Source: Acidobacteriota bacterium (GTDB lineage: Bacteria > Acidobacteriota > Terriglobia > Bryobacterales > Bryobacteraceae). From it: a stretch of DNA of 39,822 nt. Position numbers and translations under genes: made by a program. The stretch spans positions 1-39,822 of the forward strand of contig VFZY01000035.1 in assembly GCA_016870915.1 (NCBI GenBank), written 5' to 3'. Under the pieces are notes generated by a model. It did not search any database, was not told the DNA's origin, and saw only the letters and a list, made by a program, of their open reading frames with translations. Shown here piece after piece: positions 33,108 to 39,822 of the stretch (the stretch's first letter is position 1; every line of letters begins with the position of its first letter).

Positions 33108-34147
33108 CAAACCCGCCTCAATTTAGTGACTCGCCCCACTTCCACCCACTCGGTGACAAAGATGTTGCCGGCGTGGTCGAACCAAGCGCCGTGCGGGCTT
33201 ACGAATTTTCCGGCGCGAAACTCGCTGCGCGGTCTCTTGCGCAGTTCCTGCCAATCGCCCGTTGTGTCTTCGCCGAGGTGCGTGATGACATTGTTGTCGC
33301 GGTCGAGCAGGGTGACGCGCGCGGCGAGATCAGGGATCACGGCCACGCCCTTGCGCTCATGAAAATGGCAGGGCAGGTTGACGCCGCCGGCAAAGCCAAT
33401 ATTCCGCCCATCCAGCGTGAATTTCTGCAGCCGGTTGTTGGAGCGATCCGCCACCAACAAGTAGGGCTCCTGGCCGCGCGTGTCGATCATCAAGCCATGC
33501 GGCGCGGCGAGCTGACCCGGGTCCTTGCCGTTGCCGCCGAAGGAGCGAACAAACTTCCCCCGCGTGTCGTACTGATTGATGTAGTAAGAGCCGTAGCCGT
33601 CGGCGAGATAAACATCCCCATTCGGCGCGATCGCCACATTCGTCGGACTGAACTTGGTGGAACCATCGGGCTTGTAGCCGGGCGCTTCCTTCGGATAGCC
33701 GATGCGCAGGACTTCCTCGCCCTGGAGCGTCATCTTCACCATCCACGTGTCCTTGGCGCTGATGCCGCCGCCCGGGCGCCCCTTGCCGGTGTCGACAAAG
33801 TAGAGAAACTCGTCGCGGCCCTCTTTGCGCAGATGCAGGCCGTGCGCCCCGCCACGAAACGCCGCGCCCCAGCTCCGGATGTACTTGCCCTTGCGGTCAA
33901 ACACCACCAGCGTGTCGTGGCGCTCGGCAGAGGCGTGGCTGGTGTGCGCGATGTAAATGTGGCCTTGCGAATCCTCCACCACGCCGTGCGTGTTGCCCCA
34001 GCGAATGCCGGCGGGCAGTTCGCCCCAGTCGTGAATCGCCTCGTAGGTGTGCTCGCCGGAACCAAGGATGGGCGGGCGCGTGCCGGACTTGGCGGCCGCT
34101 CCCAGGATGGCGGGCGCCGCGGATAGCAGCAGGCTTCTTCGTTTCAT
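33107..34147 (-). CDS. Exported NHL-repeat beta-propeller protein
   Basis: An AGGAG site about 8 nt before the ATG at 34147 fixes the start (346 residues). The N-terminus MKRRSLLLSAAPAILGAAA is a twin-arginine-like signal. At least four NHL-type blades are visible, each with a G-V-x-x-D-x-x-G-x-I-Y or N-R-L-Q-K-F pattern: THGVVEDSQGHIYIAHTSH, TNVAIAPNGDVYLADGYG, LLVADRSNNRLQKFTLDG and GAWFDHAGNIFVTEW. Six-bladed propellers of this kind act as binding platforms or as lyases of the peptidyl-hydroxyglycine or streptogramin type. It lies in tight linkage between the TIM-barrel and cupin genes. Confidence 0.9.
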   Translation of the reverse strand: MKRRSLLLSAAPAILGAAAKSGTRPPILGSGEHTYEAIHDWGELPAGIRWGNTHGVVEDSQGHIYIAHTSHASAERHDTLVVFDRKGKYIRSWGAAFRGGAHGLHLRKEGRDEFLYFVDTGKGRPGGGISAKDTWMVKMTLQGEEVLRIGYPKEAPGYKPDGSTKFSPTNVAIAPNGDVYLADGYGSYYINQYDTRGKFVRSFGGNGKDPGQLAAPHGLMIDTRGQEPYLLVADRSNNRLQKFTLDGRNIGFAGGVNLPCHFHERKGVAVIPDLAARVTLLDRDNNVITHLGEDTTGDWQELRKRPRSEFRAGKFVSPHGAWFDHAGNIFVTEWVEVGRVTKLRRV

Positions 34148-34161
34148 CGGTCAGTCTCCTG

Positions 34162-35064
34162 TCAGTCGGTGCCCAAGTGGCGCTTCAGAAACTGCAGGTC
34201 GCGCGCCGCGGCCTCGTAGCTACGATCATATCGTTCGGTCTTCGTCTTGCCGCCGGGATCGTATTCAATGTGGAGCGAGATGGGACCGGCAAACGGCGTC
34301 GACTTCAGCAGCGCACAGAAGGCGGGCCAATTCACCAGTCCTTCGCCGAGCGGCACCCAGCGCGTGCGCCAGCCCTGGTTGGTTTTCTCCCAGACAAAAT
34401 CCTTGATGGCCACCATGAGCAGCTTGGGCGCAATGCGTCGGAAGTTGAGGGTCCAACCGGTCTTGCCCCCTTCAATCGTGGCGTGCGACGGATCGAAGAA
34501 GAAGCCGACGCGATTCGGGTCAACGCCCTGCATCGCCTCCCAGGAGTCCCAGAGCGAACAGCCCACCGAGTCGCCCGCGTGATTGTGCATGCCGGCGCGC
34601 AGGTTGAGCCGCGCACCCAGTTTGGCCAGCCCTTGCAGCGCGGCGCGGGTGGAATCGATCGTCTCGCGCCAGCGCGCCAGATCGTCGTAGTGATAGTAGC
34701 CGAGCTTGTAATAGCGAATTCCCAGTTTGGATGCCGTCTCCAGCACGCTGCGCGACACCGGGTCGTCGGCGGACAGCACGGTGGTGGTCATCATCGGAAC
34801 GGTCAGCGAGTACCTGCTGAACGTCTCCACCGCGCGCGGCAGATCGGAGGCCACACTGGCAGGTTGGACCAGGCCGCCCTTGCGCACCGTGAGGTCAGGC
34901 CCGGTGACGCCGAGATCCTTCAGCATCCGGCCCACTTCCTCGTAGGAGAACGCCGCCAGATGATCGGTGAACAGGCACACGCGGGAGGCGAGGTCCGACG
35001 GAGCCGCGGAGGCTGCGGAGGCGGCGCCCGCCATGGCGAGCATCGTGCGACGCGACAGATCCAC
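34162..35064 (-). CDS. Tat-signal sugar phosphate isomerase/epimerase-like TIM-barrel protein, second copy
   Basis: I place the start at the GTG at 35064, two nt after the upstream stop, because an AAGGGAG site lies about 8 nt before it and because this keeps the twin-arginine-type signal VDLSRRTMLAMAGAASAA. That gives 300 residues. The xylose-isomerase-like barrel shows RAGMHNHAGDSVG, GFFFDPSHATIEGG, KDFVWEK and ISLHIEYDPG. The HNH motif replaces the Glu-containing strand seen in the copy at 23099-23989, so the two are different subgroups. It lies beside a Gfo/Idh gene in the same way as the other copy. It may be the second lyase or isomerase of the pathway. Confidence 0.86.
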   Translation of the reverse strand: MDLSRRTMLAMAGAASAASAAPSDLASRVCLFTDHLAAFSYEEVGRMLKDLGVTGPDLTVRKGGLVQPASVASDLPRAVETFSRYSLTVPMMTTTVLSADDPVSRSVLETASKLGIRYYKLGYYHYDDLARWRETIDSTRAALQGLAKLGARLNLRAGMHNHAGDSVGCSLWDSWEAMQGVDPNRVGFFFDPSHATIEGGKTGWTLNFRRIAPKLLMVAIKDFVWEKTNQGWRTRWVPLGEGLVNWPAFCALLKSTPFAGPISLHIEYDPGGKTKTERYDRSYEAAARDLQFLKRHLGTD

Positions 35065-35066
35065 CG

Positions 35067-36341
35067 CTACACTCCCTTTGGCGTGGACCAGTGTTGCCGG
35101 TACTGGCGCGCAACCAGGCGCTGAGCCTCGGCGTCCCCCACGATTCGCTCGGCGTTCGCATCGTAGCGGATCGCGCGCCCGGTGCGCGCCACAATGTTGC
35201 CCAAGTGGCAGAGCACGGTGGAGAGGTGGCCCGCCTCGATATCGGCAGTGGGCGGTTTGCGGCTCTTGACGCAATCGATGAAGTTGCGGGCGTGGTAGTT
35301 GAAATCGGGCGACGGCTCGCGGTCGGAATGAATCAGCTTGCCCGTGTTGTCGAAAACGCGGAATTCATGATGGCTGCCCTGCCAGCGGCCCACCTGCGCC
35401 ATGCCCTCATCGCCATAGACGGCTACGGCGTTCTCGGAGCCTTCCATCCGATAGCGATTCCACAGGCGCTGCTCGAAGTGGATCAGCCTGTCGCCGTAGT
35501 CATAGGTGATATTCATCGTGTCGGGCGTTTGCTGATCGTCGTCGAAGTACAACTTGGAACCCATGCCGGAGACCTGACGTGGAACGCCCGCGCCCATGGC
35601 CCAGCGCGCGATGTCCAGCCAGTGCACGCCATCGTTGCCGATGTCGCCGGTGCCATAGTGCCAGTGCCAGTTCACTGTTGCGTGATAGCGGTTGCGGTTG
35701 AATGGCATTTTGGGCAGCGGGCCCGTCCAGATGTCGTAGTCCACTCCGGCGGGCACCGGCTCGTCGGCCTTGCGGCCGATGTTGCGCCGCATTTGCACGT
35801 TCCACACCTTGGCCATCAGCGTCCTGCCGAGTTTGCCGGATTGCACGTACTCGACGAAGCGCTGCGTCACCGGGCGGCTCCGCGCCTGGATCCCCATTTG
35901 CACAATCCGCTGGTTGCGCCGCGCGGCATCCACCATGAGACGCCCTTCACGGATGTTGTGCGAGGCGGGTTTTTCGACGTAGACATCCTTGCCCGCGTCG
36001 CAGGCGAGGATGGTGCCGGGGGCGTGCCAGTGCAGGGGAGTGGCCATGACAATCGCGTCTACGCTTTTGTCGTCGAGCACACGACGGATGTCGGTGACCA
36101 GCCGCGGCGCCTGACCCTGCGACTCGGTCACCATCTTCATCACCTTGCCGATGACATTCTCGTCGACATCGCAGATCAACGGAATGCGCACGTCCGGCAG
36201 CGCGCCGAACCACTGCGCCATGGCCTGCCCGCGCCCGCCGACGCCCATCAGGCAGACTGTGACCTTGTCGCTGGCTGCGGCGGCCCGGCGGCGCCCGGCG
36301 ACTGCTGCCGCGCCCATTACGAAGTACCGCCGGTTTACCAT
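35067..36341 (-). CDS. Tat-exported Gfo/Idh/MocA-family oxidoreductase, second copy
   Basis: The ATG at 36341 follows a GGAGG site and gives 424 residues, the same length as the paralog at 21802-23076. It starts MVNRRYFVMGAAAVAG (twin-arginine). The nucleotide-binding loop is LMGVGGRGQAM (residues 31-41), the catalytic lysine is in VYVEKPASHNI (Glu123, Lys124, Pro125) and GNDGVHWLDIARWAMG carries the acid/histidine pair. Both copies share the unusual W-H-W-H-Y/F-G-T-G-D stretch. It is probably a periplasmic sugar dehydrogenase with tightly bound cofactor. It lies 19 nt after the TonB receptor gene. Confidence 0.92.
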   Translation of the reverse strand: MVNRRYFVMGAAAVAGRRRAAAASDKVTVCLMGVGGRGQAMAQWFGALPDVRIPLICDVDENVIGKVMKMVTESQGQAPRLVTDIRRVLDDKSVDAIVMATPLHWHAPGTILACDAGKDVYVEKPASHNIREGRLMVDAARRNQRIVQMGIQARSRPVTQRFVEYVQSGKLGRTLMAKVWNVQMRRNIGRKADEPVPAGVDYDIWTGPLPKMPFNRNRYHATVNWHWHYGTGDIGNDGVHWLDIARWAMGAGVPRQVSGMGSKLYFDDDQQTPDTMNITYDYGDRLIHFEQRLWNRYRMEGSENAVAVYGDEGMAQVGRWQGSHHEFRVFDNTGKLIHSDREPSPDFNYHARNFIDCVKSRKPPTADIEAGHLSTVLCHLGNIVARTGRAIRYDANAERIVGDAEAQRLVARQYRQHWSTPKGV

Positions 36342-36360
36342 CGCCGCGTTTCCTCCCGTT

Positions 36361-39300
36361 CTAAAACACGAACCGCGCGTTGAGCTGAATCTCTCTGGCG
36401 CCAGCCGTGCTTGTGATGCGTCCGAAATTGGCAGACTCCACGTTGGTGTCGGGATTGTTGTAGTTGGTGTGGTTCAGCGAGTTGAACAGATCCGCGCGGA
36501 TCTGGAGGCGATAGCGCTCCTTGAACGTTACGTTCTTGCCAAAGCTCACGTCGGAGTTCCAGCGGCCGGGGCCGCGCAGCGCATTGCGGCCCATATTGCC
36601 GAGACGGATCGCATTGCCGAGGTTGTTCTCCGGTACGGCGGCGAAGGCCGAACGGTTCAGATAGACGAGCGTCTGGCGGTAGTCGCCGAGGATGGGCTGG
36701 CCGCCGAGGTAGTCCGGACGCGTGCCGCCGATGCCGGTGGGGTGGCTCAGATTGATGGCGCCGCCCGTTTGCGCGGTGATGATCGTCGACACCTGCCAGC
36801 CGCCGAACGCTTGACGCACCACGGCGTTTGCGTTGGCGAGGCGCGGCAGTTCATACACCGCATTCACATTGACCACATGCAGGATGCTGCCGTCGGCGAT
36901 GCCGCGGTTCGAACGGAGATCGTAAAAATTCGGCGTGTTGGTGGACGTCCAGCCGATGTCGCCGGCGCCGTAGGCGAGCGCCTTGGACCAAGTGTGATGG
37001 AAGTTCGCCGTCAGCTTTTGCGACATCCGGTAGCGCAGCGAAGTCTGCCAGGAGTTGTACCAGGTGCTGTCGGAATTGTCCCAGTAGTCCATGCGCGCAA
37101 ACAGCGGGTTCGGCCGGATGCCGGTGAGCGGGTTCACCTCGTTGGCGTTGCGGGCGGTATGCCACTTCACGCCGCGGTTACCCGCGTAGGCCGTCTCCAG
37201 AGCGAGCCTGGTGGAAATTTCGCGCTGGTAGCCGAGATAGAGGTTAAACGCATAGGCGGACTTCAACTGCGGATTGATCACGCGCGGCGAGCCGCCGCTG
37301 GCGCCACCGCTAACGAGCCTGATGACGTCTTCGTTGTATTGGGGATACTTCAGGTTGAACCGCAAGGCTTCGGCGCGGCTGAACTGCGAACGGAACGGGT
37401 CGGTGAGTGAATTCTGCACCGTCTGAGTCACGGTCTCGCCGGCGAGGTTGCTGAACATCGTGCTCGCGCCGCCGCGAATCACACTCTTGCCGCGGCCATC
37501 GGGATTGTAGCTGAAGCCCAGCCGCGGGGCAATGTTGATGGCATCGCTGTCGTAGGGGTTGTCGATGGGGCGAATGGGCGTGTGCACAAACGTGCCGAAG
37601 TCGACAAAGCCGCGGTTGTAGGCGTGCGGCGGACCGCCGTTGGCGGCTCTTGCGACGTAATTGCCGAAGTGGTCGTTGCGGACGCCTAGATTGATCACCA
37701 GCTTCTTGCTGACGCGGAAATCGTCCTGCATAAAAAATCCCCACTCCCTGGACTTGGCCGTGTAGAGGTCCGTCCCAAACGTCATCTGCACCAGGTTGGG
37801 AATGTTGGCCAGCAGATCCGCTTCGTTCTGGAAGCGAATGGAGGGATTCTCGATGTTGGCCCGTCCGATGGAGCGCCGGAAAAACACGCCTCCGAACTTG
37901 AACGAGTGGCGGCCGCTGACAATAGCGACCTTCTGATCGAACGAGTGATTCGGAGCGCCGAGGGTGAGGATCTCGCCGCCGCCGCCAAACCCCAGAGCGT
38001 TGATTTCGGGAATGCGGCGTCCGCCGAACTTGCCTTCCTGCTTGCTGGGATCCTTCAGGTTGAAGATCGCATCCAACCGGTCGACGACGTTCTTGTTATA
38101 GCCATAGCGGCTTTCCGACGTCCAACGGCTCTTGAAATAGGTGAAGATGCCCGACACGCGGTCCGTCACGCCGGTGAATTCGCGCGAATTGACCGTCTGC
38201 ACGCGCGGTTGCACACGAGAAGGACGAAAGCGGGTAACGGTGACGGAGGCGCTCATGTTGTCCTTGATGCGCCAATCGGGCTTGATCACCATGTGGTTGT
38301 CTTGGTTCTTGAGTGACCCGGCGCCGAGGTATTGTCCTGTCTGTCCGGCCAGGTTGTGCGGCTGATTCGGCAGGGGAAGCGTGTCGAGAAAGATCTTGTA
38401 CGCCGGAACGGCGCGCAGCATGTCGGCACGGAGGCGCTCGGTGGGCACGTTGCCGCTCACAGCCGCGAAGGCGCGCTCGCGGTAGCCTTCGTACACGAAG
38501 AAGCCGAACAGCCGGTCCTTGAGAATGGGGCCGCCCAACGAACCGCCGAACTGGTTGAACGTGACGCCCGGCTTGTTCCGGAGGAATTGCAGGCGGGCGT
38601 TGAGATTCTCGGCGCGGAAGTTCTCAAACAGGCTGCCGTGGAACTGATTGGTGCCAGACCGGCTAAGGATGTTGAGATTGCCGCCCATGGACCGCGTGTA
38701 TTCAGCCGGGATCACGCCTTTGACAATTTGCACCTCGCTGACGGCTTCGATGCTGATGCCGTTGATGTAGTTGAAGTCGCCGAACATGGCCAGCGACGGG
38801 CGTTCCGGATTGCCCGTGGCGTCGGTCCCATCCACCGAAACGCTGGTGCCGCCGCGGCCCGCGCCGTTCAGGTAGACATCGCCGCCGCTCCGCGTGACGC
38901 CGCTACTCAGCGTGACCAACCCAGCAACATTGCGGCGCGATAGCGGGAGTTCATTCACCTGGGTGGTGGTAATCGCCTCGCGCTGCTCCGCAGACACGGT
39001 GTTCACCAGGGCGACGGCCGAGGTCACTTCCACCGACTCGGCAACCGTGCCCACTTCGAGCGCAAACGTGCGGCGCAAGCTCTCTGCGGCGCTCAGCGGA
39101 ATGCTCTTATTCAGGGACGCCTTGAACCCGTTCGCCTGGATTCGGAGCGTGTACGTTCCTGCGGGTACGAAGTTGAAGGCGAACTCACCCGAGCCGTCGG
39201 TGGTTTGTTTCAGGGTGCCTTGCGTTCCCTCGTTGGTGAGCGTGGCTTCTGCGCCGGCAATCACCGCGCCCGTGGGGTCCGTGACGATGCCGTAGAACGT

Positions 39301-39381
39301 GGCCGTCGTGACTTGGGCGTGCAGCGCGGGCGTGGCGAGCAGCAGAGCGATGGCAAGTTTGTTTTTCGGATAGCGAAGCAT
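36361..39381 (-). CDS. Oar-like TonB-dependent outer membrane receptor, first gene of the operon
   Basis: An AGGAAAA site six nt before the ATG at 39381 supports this start (1006 residues). A Sec signal (LAIALLLATPALHAQ) is followed by a CarboxypepD_reg-like domain (YGIVTDPTGAVIAGAEATL, then AGTYTLRIQANGFKA), a plug (TTTQVNELPLSRRN, then SVDGTDATGN, then EYTRSMGGNLNILSRSGTNQ) and a barrel ending in IQLNARFVF. It should import the operon substrate across the outer membrane with TonB energy. The other genes of the operon encode mostly periplasmic enzymes, so the cargo is probably a sugar-containing compound. It differs in length and sequence from the receptor at 18268-21708. Confidence 0.94.
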   Translation of the reverse strand: MLRYPKNKLAIALLLATPALHAQVTTATFYGIVTDPTGAVIAGAEATLTNEGTQGTLKQTTDGSGEFAFNFVPAGTYTLRIQANGFKASLNKSIPLSAAESLRRTFALEVGTVAESVEVTSAVALVNTVSAEQREAITTTQVNELPLSRRNVAGLVTLSSGVTRSGGDVYLNGAGRGGTSVSVDGTDATGNPERPSLAMFGDFNYINGISIEAVSEVQIVKGVIPAEYTRSMGGNLNILSRSGTNQFHGSLFENFRAENLNARLQFLRNKPGVTFNQFGGSLGGPILKDRLFGFFVYEGYRERAFAAVSGNVPTERLRADMLRAVPAYKIFLDTLPLPNQPHNLAGQTGQYLGAGSLKNQDNHMVIKPDWRIKDNMSASVTVTRFRPSRVQPRVQTVNSREFTGVTDRVSGIFTYFKSRWTSESRYGYNKNVVDRLDAIFNLKDPSKQEGKFGGRRIPEINALGFGGGGEILTLGAPNHSFDQKVAIVSGRHSFKFGGVFFRRSIGRANIENPSIRFQNEADLLANIPNLVQMTFGTDLYTAKSREWGFFMQDDFRVSKKLVINLGVRNDHFGNYVARAANGGPPHAYNRGFVDFGTFVHTPIRPIDNPYDSDAINIAPRLGFSYNPDGRGKSVIRGGASTMFSNLAGETVTQTVQNSLTDPFRSQFSRAEALRFNLKYPQYNEDVIRLVSGGASGGSPRVINPQLKSAYAFNLYLGYQREISTRLALETAYAGNRGVKWHTARNANEVNPLTGIRPNPLFARMDYWDNSDSTWYNSWQTSLRYRMSQKLTANFHHTWSKALAYGAGDIGWTSTNTPNFYDLRSNRGIADGSILHVVNVNAVYELPRLANANAVVRQAFGGWQVSTIITAQTGGAINLSHPTGIGGTRPDYLGGQPILGDYRQTLVYLNRSAFAAVPENNLGNAIRLGNMGRNALRGPGRWNSDVSFGKNVTFKERYRLQIRADLFNSLNHTNYNNPDTNVESANFGRITSTAGAREIQLNARFVF

Positions 39382-39723
39382 ATGTTTTCCTGGACTGGAT
39401 GAATGCTATCACATCGTTTGCCTATCAAGGAGGGTTGAGCATTCCGCTTGTCGCGGCCACGTGAAAAGTTCCTAATCGAGCCAAGTAGACCGGGATTTCC
39501 ATTTTGGGCCTCCCGGACGCCCACAGTGTACACCAACGCCTCACTCCCGTGCCGGAGTTGATCAGAATCCCCTTTCCGAGGGCGGGCCAGTGCCTGCGGA
39601 TGGCTTCTTTCGACCATCGCACAAAAACGAAAACTGACAACATGCCTGTTTCCAGCAGTTCTTTCGACACCTCTCCCTCCCAGCCTCCTTTCTCTCAAGA
39701 TTTCCACCTCTCCGGGCCGATCT
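39382..39723. other. Intergenic region upstream of the operon, with a possible LacI-type operator
   Basis: The 342 bp before the receptor gene hold its ribosome binding site and presumably the operon promoter, though no clear -35/-10 pair is visible (TTGATA near 39423-39428 on the minus strand is the best -35). At 39409-39422 the minus strand reads GGCAAACGATGTGA, which matches 7 of 10 fixed positions of the LacI/GalR operator pattern with its central CG; weak evidence only. Small open frames here (for example 39425-39670) have no ribosome binding site. The far side should include the end of the neighbouring IS element. Confidence 0.4.
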
Positions 39724-39822
39724 TCACCCCGCCGGCAGCGCCTCGATCCGCCGCACCATGCTCCCGAACAGCCGGCGCGTCAGATGGCTCTCAGCCAACA
39801 TCAGCCAGTAGTAGCGGGCGTG
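39724..39822 (-). CDS. Transposase C-terminal fragment, IS1380-like, cut by the window edge
   Basis: The last 32 codons of a minus-strand gene enter from the right edge, beginning HARYYWLMLAESHLTRRLFG and ending in RRIEALPAG before a TGA. The pattern Y-x-x-x-L-A-E-x-x-L-x-x-x-L-F-x-x-M/I-x-R-I-x-x-L is what I know from the C-terminus of IS1380-family transposases. With so few residues the family is tentative. Confidence 0.55.
   Translation of the reverse strand, partial: HARYYWLMLAESHLTRRLFGSMVRRIEALPAG

Noticed and set aside
35091-37410. Plus-strand open frames of about 420 codons opposite the Gfo/Idh and receptor genes
   Set aside because: Mirror of conserved coding sequence, no family motifs, no start signals.
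39425-39707. Small minus-strand frames before the operon
   Set aside because: No ribosome binding site, no recognisable domain, and they occupy the expected promoter region.

Overview
The window looks like a chromosomal piece of a high-GC acidobacterium, most likely of the Bryobacterales/Solibacteraceae type. The basis is the combination of Oar-like TonB-dependent receptors with an N-terminal carboxypeptidase-like domain, a PEP-CTERM sorted surface protein, paired DUF1501 and PSD1 (DUF1549/DUF1553) proteins, Tat-exported Gfo/Idh oxidoreductases and a soil-type housekeeping set. That assignment is inference from gene content; no rRNA or marker phylogeny is available here. Both edges cut through transposase genes (IS630-like on the left, IS1380-like on the right), so the piece may end at repeats.

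Left part (1 to 9.0 kb): a transposase fragment, a TPR-like/trypsin-like protease, an exported nitrilase-family hydrolase, then convergent to it a minus-strand group of a large PEP-CTERM protein, uvrA and a conserved protein that may be deoxyhypusine-synthase-like. Middle part (9.0 to 16.7 kb): after a gap holding what looks like a decayed second htrA 3' end, a minus-strand series of DHH phosphoesterase, amidohydrolase, AstE/AspA-type deacylase, APC permease, folD, coaE and htrA, with several stop/start overlaps. A short divergent promoter region at about 16.7 kb separates it from a rightward ArnT/PMT-like glycosyltransferase and a large TonB-dependent receptor (16.7 to 21.7 kb).

Right part (21.8 to 39.4 kb): a 17.6-kb, 13-gene minus-strand series with junctions from a 4-nt overlap to a 22-nt gap, reading from 39381 to 21802: TonB-dependent receptor, Gfo/Idh oxidoreductase, xylose-isomerase-like TIM barrel, NHL beta-propeller, cupin, a truncated DUF6807 (PmoA-like) protein, PSD1, DUF1501, cytochrome-c PSD1, DUF1501, amidohydrolase, TIM barrel, Gfo/Idh oxidoreductase. 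Eight of the products start with twin-arginine-type signals, one with a Sec signal and heme-binding motif. It ends at a bidirectional hairpin facing the other TonB receptor. I read it as a periplasmic system for taking up and oxidatively dismantling a glycoside or sugar derivative; the substrate cannot be read from the sequence. This operon, with its near mirror-image duplicated layout, is the best candidate for an undescribed system in the window.
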